Assembly (NCBI RefSeq): GCF_034702125.1
Contig: NC_085880.1
Coordinates: 47,733,596-47,797,595, forward strand
Origin: Engraulis encrasicolus
Taxonomy: Eukaryota; Chordata; Actinopteri; Clupeiformes; Engraulidae
Reading direction: 5' to 3'
DNA: 64,000 nucleotides
The position numbers and the translations under genes are program-made. A model generated the notes under the pieces. The model did not search any database. It saw only the letters and a list, made by a program, of their open reading frames with translations, and was not told where the DNA came from. Position 1 is the stretch's first letter. The number at the start of each line of letters is the position of its first letter. Positions 46,825-58,300 of this stretch are shown here, piece by piece.

Positions 46825-47214
46825 TAGAGATGTGTTGTTCATGAACGAGCCGGTTCTTTTGAACGGCTCCCTGAAGTGAACGATGGGAACCGGATCACAG
46901 CTGGGGGAGCCACTCGACCGTTATTTCGTTCATTTTTCATTAATTTTAAGCATGTGACCTCGACCAGAGTAATTAAATTTGGGAAAAAAACACAATTGTT
47001 TGCCATAAAGAGTGGCAAAAACTGTCTTTAGAATCAGGAGAATAATCAGTTGTTTGGACAAAAGTACCCTGAGGTGGAGTCAAAATATTACGTTCTAAAC
47101 ACTGAATAAATAATTTAAAAAAGAGCAAAAAGAGACAGTTTTTTGAACGGCTCTTTGAAAGGAACGAGCCACTAAGATCCGGATCCTGTCAAAGAGCCAT
47201 AATTTCCATCTCTA
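46825..47214. mobile_element. 390-bp hAT-like element with 8-bp TSD
   Basis: Ends TAGAGATG / CATCTCTA, target duplication GTGCATGG (46817-46824, 47215-47222). The interior has GAACGAGCC/GAACGGCTC motifs. Confidence 0.88.
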
Positions 47215-47222
47215 GTGCATGG

Positions 47223-47845
47223 AGAGCCTTTGTTGCTGCCCTATTTACCAGGAAGCAAAGTGGGCAATAAGTAACTAACGGTGTTAATGCACAACCACAA
47301 ATAACTCATCCGTGTGTATTGTCTTGTCTTCATGTGTTTCACGCACATGTTTTTTTTAGGGAGATATGGACTTATTCTATAACTTTTTTGGAACTGTCAG
47401 GTCATTGCATCATGAGAATCAACGTTAACATGCCTAAAAGTCATCAACCAACTTGAATTTTGTGTTTCTGAAGGCTATGTAGAGCCCTTCATCCAAAGTG
47501 TTTCTGAACGTTTGGTGGATGAAATGTCATCGTTGCACTGTCCGAGCCAAATTTCACAGGGCTTTGGAAGTCGATGGCAATCAGGCTATGGATACCTGCG
47601 TGGCCTCCCCAAATCTGCACGACGATGCCGATCACATCTTCAATGACCTTGTGAGATCCACCTCCTATTCATGTGTCTGATCTTCGCCCCATTGTCAGTG
47701 TCACATCACTCGAGGAAGATGGGGGAGAGCACTAGTTATTCATTGTCCACTCCTCTACCACCTCACAGAAATAAACATGTCACCTCGGGTTACAAGCTGA
47801 ACTTGCATGACCTTATAAACTTATGATCACTAATCTCCCATTATG
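47223..47845. other. Unclassified DNA
   Basis: No exon with supporting splice sites was recognised. Confidence 0.4.
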
Positions 47846-47853
47846 TTCTAGAA

Positions 47854-48193
47854 CAGTGGTTCCCAACCTATGGGTCGGGACCCAACCTATGGGTCGCCAA
47901 AGATCCACGGGGGGTCGCGAAGCCCTCTTGAGTTTAAGGGGTTTAATTTTAATACCATATGTAGCCCATGTTGAATAAATGACAAATGCATAGAAGCAAC
48001 AAAATTTAAGTGCTACATTAAACATTTATTCTGTTTTTGAACAAAGACGAATTGAGGAATAAAATGATAACTAAAATGAGTTTTCTGAGGAGACAGAGCG
48101 TATCGAGTGACTTCCTCTTATGCGGGCGCTGGGTCACCAAAGCTTACAATAGTAAAAACATGGGTCCCTGAAGAAAAAGGTTGGGAACCACTG
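47854..48193. mobile_element. 340-bp hAT MITE with 8-bp TSD, copy B
   Basis: Same family as 36683, inverted; target duplication TTCTAGAA (47846-47853, 48194-48201). Confidence 0.95.
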
Positions 48194-48280
48194 TTCTAGA
48201 ACACTAAACACGGAACTCTGCAGTGCAGTTTTGCAGCACATTTTACTCATACGGAACCAGCCGGATCTTCCCTCTAGCCA

Positions 48281-48560
48281 GAGGATCAAGACGCCTCATT
48301 TAGGGAAAGTGTCAAAAAAAAAAAAAATGTCATAGTTGTTACCCCAAATATGAAGTCCCACAAGCAGGCCCATCCGTGGCTTAGTCGGCTGGGCACTGGA
48401 CTGTGTTGCCAGATTGGGCTGTTTCCCGCCCAATTGGGCTGCTTAGGATGGCTGAGTGTGGGTAAAAATGGCATTTTGCAGAAAAACCCGCCCAATTTTT
48501 GCCATAGAAATCAATAGAATTGGATCATGACGCCCCATTTAAGGAAAGTGTCAAAAAAAT
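48281..48560. repeat. SINE-like head interrupted by a short element
   Basis: GGCCCATCCGTGGCTTAGTC and GGCTGGGCACTGGAC look like a tRNA-type A box. GGAAAGTGTCAAAAA occurs at 48303 and 48542, flanking a GCCCAATTGGGC-containing insert. Confidence 0.45.
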
Positions 48561-48696
48561 GTGAAAGCAGTCCCTTAAATACAAACCTGAACCCTGAAAT
48601 CCTTTTTGATTGTAGACAGGGCAGTAGCGGACAGTTTTGGCCTGGCCTGGACAAAATCGTCTGACAAAGTCATCAAAGTGGACAACCCCCGTCCCC

Positions 48697-49340
48697 CTCA
48701 ATTGTACCTGCAGCAAGGGATCACTTCTGTCATCACAAGGAGTTGATGTGTGTAAGTATGGAACGCATTCTTAATTGCTGTGACTTAGTATGTGTATAAA
48801 AAGTCGCCTTAGTGTTTGTTGTGAGGTTTTCATTCTTGTGTGTTGCTGTGTGTGCATTACAAATAAAGACAAAGACTTCACAGTACACCCTGATACATCA
48901 AACAGTGTTGTAGTTGGCTTATTCCTTCCCCTCGCAATGTTCAGTTGTTGATGGTCAATGGCTGGTTACCGGAGCAATACTCAGCGAGGCGAGAGATATC
49001 AGAGACGGATCACAGGAAAGAATCGTCTTTGCTAGTATATTATTATCCACTCTCTCTGGTGAATCTGAAGTGACAAAACATGTTGCCATTAGCAGCGGGC
49101 ATTGATAGCAGCAGCGGGTGGTTATAGAAAATTAATTACCTGCGAACATGGGGAAATCCCAGGTCAAGTCAAGGAAGTTCTCCCAACAGTATAATAAGGA
49201 GCTTCTCGAGCCGATCAAGCTGAGAAGAGAGATGGAGTCGAGGTGGAGATCAGTGATCCTGCTGCTGCTGTACTGCTGCTCTTATGCTGCTGTGACCACG
49301 GCTCAAGGTGAGATGTAACCCTTTGAGGAGTACCATCTCA
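48697..49340 (+). promoter_or_regulatory. Promoter/5' region of the DMBT1-like gene, copy 1
   Basis: This block is repeated at 56365-57060. It contains an intact TATA box TATAAAAAG at 48795-48803, about 350 bp upstream of the first ATG; copy 2 reads TATAACAAG at the same place. Confidence 0.6.
49148..49307 (+). CDS. DMBT1-like exon 1 (signal peptide)
   Basis: In-frame ATGs at 49148 and 49232. Only the second directly precedes a hydrophobic leader, so it is the likelier start. Donor CTCAAG/GTGAGA, phase 1. Confidence 0.82.
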
Positions 49341-52300
49341 AATATGTGAATAGAATTTTTCCAAAATATTTAGTTCTAATTATGATGTCATAAAGACTTT
49401 GCAAGAGTTTTTAATATAGACTTTTATGGGAGTTGTAGAGTGTTCAAGTAAAATTCTAGAAGAACTGGAGGGAAATGGATGCAGAGATGCCTACGGATTC
49501 ACATAAATGTTTTCTTAGTAGCATGTGAGATGAGTTGAAACAAAACTTTAATTGATTTTGATACGTTGATAGGCCAATGTCTGTGGGTGAGTATTTGTGA
49601 TGGCTTTCATGACTTTTCATTTCCTCTACAGCCCAATGGTAAGTTCATTCTAATTTTAATGTGGGTGAGTATTTGTGATGGCTTTCATGACTTTTCATTT
49701 CCTCTACAGCCCAATGGTAAGTTCATTCTAATTTCAAATCTAGTTTCAAGTGAAAAGAAATCCCGCACACTGTCCATTCCACCAACAAACTTTAATACAA
49801 CGTTTCGGTCATCCGACCTTCTTCAGGTAAAGTTACCTGAAGAAGGTCGGATGACCGAAACGTTGTATTAAAGTTTGTTGGTGGAATGGACAGTGTGCGG
49901 GATTTCTTTTCACTTGACTGACAACCCGGCTGGGATAACATCCTACGCACCTGCCCAACTACAGAGGTGTGCAAAAGCGTCTTTATTGAACTGAAATCTA
50001 GTTTCAAATAAACACAGTACAGCGTAGGGCTGCACGATTATGGAAAAAATCATTATCACGATTATTAATCACGATTATTGATTATTTGCAGATTTTTTGA
50101 AAATTATAACCAGATGAAATATTACCAAGAATTAAAGGCAATAGCATGAAACTTAAAGGGACACTGTGCAGGAAATGGTCAAAAAAGGTACTGCAACTAG
50201 CTGCTCATTAAAACTAGGCTCCCTATTGCCAAATTTGATCTTTACATGAAAGTTTACTAAGTAATAAACAAATATTAACTAGTATGGTCCAATTACAGTC
50301 ATTTTTGCAGCTTAAAATGGCTATTTTAGGAAATTCAAAATGGCGGACCATGGAGAAGATCCCCCTTTTCATGTATGAAAAGTGCAATTTTTCCAGTCAT
50401 AATGAATACTTAGAATTTGATGCTGGTGGTAAGTATTAATGAAAAAGGTAACATTAGTGAATGGTCAGCATGAATTCTGGACATAAACAACTAAAAATCT
50501 CACACAGTGTCCCTTAAAGATGGGGCCTAAAAAAAATAATGTTTTGGTTCCGGTTGCCGACCGACCCTATCATTTTTTGTGCGACCCAAAATATTTTTTT
50601 TGAGTTTTTGGAATCCTCAAAAAAATATCGATGTTTTTTGGAGGGTTGTTCATATAGACAAGACACAACACGTTTCTTCATTCCCATAACTCGCCATCTC
50701 TCACTTCACCTGCCTGCAAGTTACTGAATTTGCATCGCATGACTATCCACTAGGACCAACATAAGCGCGCGCCACAAGTGCCGCCCGGCTTGATATTAGA
50801 AAACCCCAAATGTCACTGCAGAGTTGTGCACCTATCGGTCACGTTGTTGGCTAATTATTATGCTACAACATGCTAATTGGTAGTCGTTGTCGCTCGTAAG
50901 TTTTTAAATAACTTGCCTCACAGCGTTCTTGCAGACTAATAGGCTACGATGTAGTTTGGGAACCTGGCTAAAATGCCTGTCAAATGATAAGTCAATCGCC
51001 TTACCTCAACACCCGACACGGACACAGATGACCACCCGCCTCGAAATGCAACACACAGAAAACATTGAGTATCCACGATTTTTGAATGTATTGGTATTGT
51101 CTCGTCGTATTAGAACAGGGCTTCCATTCAGTCACGCTGCATGTTGAACGAGATGCATAACTCGTTACAGCAATTCTAAAGTAGCACTGTATCAATACCT
51201 TGTAATTGTAAGTTAATACGAGAGAAGGGAAATGTTTTGCCCAAGTTTCCCTTCATTCTTTCATTTACCACAAGGCCTTGTTAACCAAGAAGTCTGTCGG
51301 CCCGAGCCCGTTATTTTCTTGCTCTCTCTCTGCTTGTCCCTCCACCATCGCGCAGCGCCCTGTCTCACTCTCCGCACCTCCTCCAAATAATGAAATAGAA
51401 ATTAATGATGATGTTGCCACAAATACGACTGTTCGATGAAGACCTAGGACTACTACAGTTTTCTACAATAATGATTTAATGGCAATGACGATGTTATCCC
51501 TCGATCAGCCTTCATTAAAACATTCTTATTATATGGTTGTGACGTCATCTGTCGAATGCTCCATTCATTTCAACGGGGCTCCCCAACGTTCGGACGTCTG
51601 TTATTTTTCGATAACGGACGGGTTGGTCTATAACAGACCGCTGTCAATGGCAACAAGACGTTCACTGCTAAAGCCACTGGCTTGTATACAAGTCAGTGGC
51701 TAAAGCGAATGTTTCATATCACTCCGCAGGGGGTCCGGTCTTTTGTCACTCTAATCAGCTGCTGTGATAGACAACACCTGTTGTCCTGGCTACCTAGCTG
51801 TTGCCTAGCGGTGTTCCACAACGGCACTGTTTTGTTTTGCGCAGCAACAATCTTAACATTAAATAGGTCTAAAGAAATGTCCCCGCCATGTGTGAATCAT
51901 TTAAGTATATCCATATAATAAGCGGGTTAACTTTCGGCGAGTCGGTCGCTTTGTGGAATAGCAGCACTTCAGAGAGAACAAGACCCCTCCGCTCCGCGTC
52001 GGGGTCTAAAGATTCTCTCTGTCGTGCTGCTATTCCACGGTAGCGACCTTCTCGCCGAACGTTAACCCTTACATATCGCCTCAGGCGTCATCCTCGCGTA
52101 AAACAAAAAAAAGTGTGTAAATAGCAAGCCAGAACCTTCATCCCAAGGAAAATATGGTCTACAACCGATGATGGAAAGGAATAAAAAAAAAGAAAACGGG
52201 ACATAGCCTACAGGAGCTAAAATAGCAGTGTCAGGCAACTGGCAGCTGGACAGGTATTGCCAGAAACGGTAGGCTGTAGGACCTATGATCATCCTCATTC

Positions 52301-55300
52301 GGCTATATGATCATCCTCATTTCGGTGACGGTCAGTATCTTGGCTCATTAATACTTTATATTTCATTGTAGCTTTAGCAGGCCACACCCCACTATCGTCC
52401 TTGGCATTGTTCAACAAAGTTTATGACGAAATCTGGTGCATATGGGGGGTTGGGCGGGTCGGACATAAAAAAAAAAAAAAAAGTGAAAAAAAATTTTGGG
52501 GAAAAAAATAAAATGAATCCGACCGACCCATGACCAAACCTGACAACCAACCGGAACCAAACTCTTATTTTTCTTAGGCCCTGGCTTACACTGTGCGACT
52601 TTTGCCCCGATTTGGCACTCGCACGACTTTTTGAGAGTCGGGCCGATTTCTTGCTCAATCGCAGGTCAATCGTGAGTCTCGCATCGTGCAGTGTACATGG
52701 GGTAACGACAAGCGATTTCGCCTCACAATCGTGCAATCGCAGGGTCGCAAGAAAATCTAAACGGTTTGAAATTCTGGTCGTGGCTCGTGCGTAAATCGCA
52801 GTGCTACGACCCGATTTGACACTTCACATGCACAAATTAATAGGGCCATCTCCACTTCAGGTGCGTATGTTCCCTCTGCAGACCGGGGAAACATGCCTGT
52901 CGCGTCATACGGTGGAAGCATTTCGCTCGCATCCGACTGTCGGCTCGTGTAGTGTGAGGATGTGAGTCGTGAGTTGTGAACTTTTAAACAGTGAAATTCC
53001 ATCGTGCAGTGTGAGCAGAAGCTTAAAACCCACGAGCGAAAATATCGCGCAGTGTATGCCCGGCTTTAGGTTTCTGGCTAGAAACACCAGCCTGTTAGGG
53101 CCAAAACATACCAAGGCGGAACGGAACGGTCGCAGGACGGACACCGTCTTTCTGCTTAGTTTTGGCTGGCGTGCTTTTCTCTGCCTTGCACACTGACAGC
53201 ATCGGCGTGCACGGCCAGTCCTATTCAAAACCCTCCCCACAGCCAAAGCTAGCATGCTACTTTGCCATTCATTTGAATGAGACACCGCCGGTCGCCGGCG
53301 TGAAAAATACGCTCGAGTTCTATTTTCTAAATTCAGCGCGGCGCGGAGCCGGCTCCCGCGCCGCTGACGCCCGACTACCGCCGGTTGGTGTGTAAGGACA
53401 GATAGGTTTCAATGTATTTTCACTGACGCCGGTAAAAAACGCGGCCGTTCCGCGCCGCTTTACCGCCTTGGTGTGTCACACCCCTTAGTATGTTCTGGCT
53501 TCAAGTACGCTCTCAAAAGGTAGGTCACTATTGCCATGATTAAATCGAGATTGAGATCACAACTTCGATCTCACGATTTTATCACGATTTTCGATTATTT
53601 TCGATTAATTGTGCAGTCCTACAACAGTGTAAACTTTCCAAATGAACTTGAAGGTTGGAAGGTTCATAAAGTAAATTATGTCGTAGAATACCAGCATTCT
53701 AAGCCCTTTTTTTGCCATTTCTTGTAGACTCACAGCGTATTATGTGATAGGGCCTCTGAAATACAATACATATGGCTCGTTTGAAAGTGGAGACGCTGCC
53801 CTCTTAGTAGGTGAAAACTGTGTGTCGCTTTGGTTATAAAGCGTCTGCCAAATGTAATGTAATGTAATGTCTCTACGAGCTTTGCCGAGCAAACCCAAGC
53901 TAAACCGAAGCGGGTATGGAATTCAGCTACAATCGGAGATATTGAGGTTTTTTGTGAAGGGTGCGCTGCTTCAGAATGTCACGAGTTTGAAAGGGGACGA
54001 GTTGGTTTTAAACACAATTTGGTGCAACGTTAGCTCTTACACGCATCTTGCTGCTCGTCAAGACACACCTCCTGCTCTGTTCCAATACGACATCGGCAAT
54101 CAATGCCCTTCGAAATCCAAGTGTTTCACGCGGACATAATACAAACTCTTTGCACACACGCAGAAGGTGAGACATTTGCTAAAATACTCATGAACGGCGT
54201 GACGTTTTCCATGTGCGTTACGCCCATTTGTGGGGGAAAACAACCCATGCAAGTCAACTGGTGATGTTGGGGTTTAATAAACTAAAGATACGGACCTGTA
54301 GACTAGCGCTGTTCACGCGCAACATGCCGAAAAAGTGTTGTGTTGCCGGCTGTTGAAATAATATAGCCAACCAGTCTTGGCTAAAGCATGAACTGTGTTC
54401 ATTTAGACAAGCCGATGTAGCATGTAAGTTGATGAGACATTCGGTTTGTTTTCACCCATAAAGGGGCGTAACGCACATTTACGAGCAAAGTACCCGGATG
54501 GCCGTTCATGAGTATAGCTCCCGAGGACTCCCGAAATAATAGCCCAACATTGACAACAAATCCCAATGATATGATGCTTAGATGTAGCCCATCCAATCCA
54601 TATGATATGTAGCCATCTATGTTAGCTTCTGGTTTTTCACATACAAGAAGACACAAGTGTTCCTGTATAAAGGTGTGCTTTAGTCTTTTGTGTGTCTGCA
54701 TCTGCGTTTGTGTAGTAGGTAACAGCAGCATGTACAAACTAGAACATGACTGGACATCAGAGAGACACAGACTAAAACATACACAATTGATGTCCTATAA
54801 CTTTATTCTCTAACTTTATCCTATTCCTGTACACCATGCCAGCTGAAGAGCCAGATCCTTGCCACCACTACACTGTGCTGAATGATGACTGGATGTTCAT
54901 GTGTGCATGTGTGATCTAGTTTACGTTTGACGTCCCATAATGTGTTTCCCATGTCCATGCCAGGTCAAGAGCCAGACCCATGTGACCACTACACATTTTA
55001 TGTCCCATAATGTGTTCTCCATTCTCCTCTCCACCATTCCATGTCAAGAGCCAGACCCTTGTGACCACTACACTGTCCTGAATGACACCTGGAGGGCCAC
55101 CACCAACTGGGTCCCGAGCTGGCAACCCCAACACTGTGACCAACGTGTCCAGTGGCGCGGCTGGTATCGCATGTTCTATCAGGGGCAGAGCGTCCGCATG
55201 CCAGACAGCTGTGTGCCAATGGAGCGATGTGGTACTAGTGCACCCATGTGGCTGACAGAACCACACCCAACACAAGAAGACGGTATCGTCACTAGGGAGG

Positions 55301-58300
55301 TGTGTGGGCACTTTGGAAGTAATTGTTGCTTCCACTGGATTTCCATCCGAGTGAAAATGTGTCCAGGAAACTATGCCGTTTATGAACTCGTGAGACCTAG
55401 AAGTTGCTCGTCTGCATACTGTGCAGGTAATTTTTTTTAACAAGTGTAGCACAGTATTTTTTTCCATGTTAATGTTTTAATCATTAGGAATATAGGCTAT
55501 CTTCTTGATAATATGAACAAAACTAGAAGCACTCAGAGAGCGCAGACCTCCGCCAAGGAAGCTGCTTGATAGAACATTTGACTATGTTACACCCTAAGTC
55601 TTTCTGCCTTCTTTTTGTTGAGTCCCCGCAATTCAATTTCTGGTCACTAGGGGCATCTAGATATATAGGCCAGCAATGGTGAAGAATCTTTTAAAAAGTC
55701 CTGGTTCCGGTTCATGATCCGGATCACCACCAGAATTTATTCACTTGTTCCTTGGGTCATTACTAACAACTCCACAAAGTTTCGTCCAAATCAGTTGATT
55801 AGTTTTTGAGTTATCCTGCTGACAGAATCTTTCAAAAAGTCCTGGTTCCGGTCCGTGATCCGGATCACCACCAGAATTTAATCACTTCCTTGGGTCATTA
55901 GCAACAACTCCAGAACGTTTCGTCAAATTCCATTGATTAGTTTTTTAGTTATGCTGCTGACAAACAAACAAACAAACAAACCAACGCGACCGAAAACATT
56001 ACCTCCTTGGCGGAGGTGACAATGTGTCACTAACCTTGACACAGCTGTGAGTGATCCCATCATTCTGGAGGTGACTTTATGACAGTAGTCAGATCCTATT
56101 TAGTGTGACGGAGTGTACCGTGAAATCTTTTTCTTTAATTATTATTTTTTAATGCACATATACACAGCACACACACAGCACAAGACTCCATTGGGGCAGA
56201 GGCGGAGTGTCCAAAGGTGTTCGCGCCATCTCCAAGCCATAAATGACTTTTAAATAGTATTTTGGGTTTGTGGCCACGTTTATTTAGAATGTTATTTTGT
56301 TTATATTTTTTGTCATGTTGAGGGTCTGGGCTAGCATACAGTACAGCGTCTACCTCCATATCCTCAATCGTACCTGCAGCAAGGGATCACTTCTGTCATC
56401 ACAAGGTGTTGATGTGTGTAAGTATGGAACGCATGCTTAATTACTGTGATTTAGTATGTGTATAACAAGTCACTTTAGTGTTTGTTGTGAGGTTTTCATT
56501 CTTGTATGCTGTGTGTGTATGTGTGAATTAAAAAAAAGAAAAAGATTTCACAGTACACCCGGTCACATCAAATAGTGTCATAAATCATTCCCCTTGAGTC
56601 GTTCAGTTGTTGATGGTGAGTGGTTGGTTACCAGAGCAACACTCAGCAAGGCAAGAGATATCAGTGATGGAACTAGAGTTGCCAGATGTGTCTGATCAAA
56701 TCCCGCCCAAATGTGTGTTTCAACAAATTGCATTGATTTCTTTGGGCATAAAACTGCCGAAAAATCCACCAAATGGCCTTTGCAAGTATATTATCATCCA
56801 ATCTCTGGTGAATCTAAAGTGACCAAACTCGTTACCATTAGCAGTGGATATTGATAGTGCAGAGGGTCGTTAGAGAAGGTAAGTTACATGTGAATGCTGG
56901 GAAATCCCAGTCAAAGTCAAGGAAGTTCTCCCAACAGTGTAATAAAGAGTGTTAAGAGATCAAAAACTTCTCCAGCTGAGAAGAGAGATGGAGTTGAAAT
57001 GGAGATCAGTGATCCTGCTTCTCTGCTCTTATGCTGCTGTGACACGGTTCAAGGTGAGTAAGTACTAAATATGACAGTAGTAGGGTGGTAGACATGGGGG
57101 CCGCTAGGGGGGGAAAAGTGGTACAGATTCTAAGGGCCCAAGCACAGATAGGAGCCCTTAAGGGGGACCAAGCACTGAGAGGGGCCCTTAAGGGGGCCCA
57201 CAATTCGAATCTTTCATGGGGCCCAACATTTCTGGCAGCGCCCCTGGTGGTAGAGATCGTGTTGAAGAAGAGTCGAGGTGGAGATCAGTGATCCCGGTGC
57301 TCTGCTGCTCTCCTACTGCTGTGACCACGGCTCAGGGTGATTGTTAAATGGTAGTATGGATTCACACAAATGTTTTCTCAGTAGCCTGTGAGATCAGTTG
57401 AGACAAGGGCACTCCCCATAGAGATGCAGAACCATTCGACTGAAAGAGAACTACCTCAGCACATCGGTTCCAACAGCACTGCGGAGCACTTTCGCTTCCG
57501 GCACAATTCCGACACCTGCACACAATTTTACCACAGCAGATGGATAATCAATAGGTGGCTCCGACAAAATAAAACATTACATTACATGAATGGCACACAT
57601 CCCAAACCAGAAGATGGTATTGTGGCCAGGGAGGTTTGTGGGCACGCAGGAAGTAATTGTTGCAGCTTGAAAATCCCGTCCATCCGGGTGAAAATGTGTC
57701 CAGGAAACTACGCCGTTTATGAACTAGTGAGACCTAACCTTTGCAATTATGCATACTGTCCAGGTATATTTTTAACAAGTGTAGCCCAGCATGGTTTCCT
57801 TTATAATCATTATCGATGTGTTGTCGTTATCGTGGTCATTTGTAATATCCTCTCTGAATGTGTCCCACAGATATGCCCAGTGCTCCAACAATTCCAACAA
57901 CTATACCAACAACTCCAGGTAAGTATTTCTCATATATTTCATTTTTCATGCAATATACAATATTAAGCACATTTGTATGAAACAATTTACACAAATAACA
58001 AAACATCAAAATCTTCCATCTTGCTAAAAATCCTTCGCTCCTTTCTAAAAACAAAGTAGGTTACTGTCTCAATGAATGTGTCATTATCTGTGTCCTGTTT
58101 AAGGCTCTACGCACTAACAGTTACAGTGAGTCCAATATGTATTTGATCCCTTGCTGATTTTGTTGGTTTGCCTACTAACAAAGACATGATCAGTCAATAA
58201 ATGTTATGATAATATGTATTCTAATATGGATAGACAGAATATCAAAAAGAAAATCCAGAAATTAACTGAAGAGAATATATATTAATTTATTTCCATTTCA

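Larger units (their letters stand above)
50028..53625. mobile_element. hAT-like outer element enclosing a nested stack
   Basis: Ends TAGGGCTGCACGATTA / TAATTGTGCAGTCCTA with ATCACGATT-rich subterminal DNA. The interior holds the MITE 50153-50517, the element 50519-52578 and further repeats to about 53490. Confidence 0.7.
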
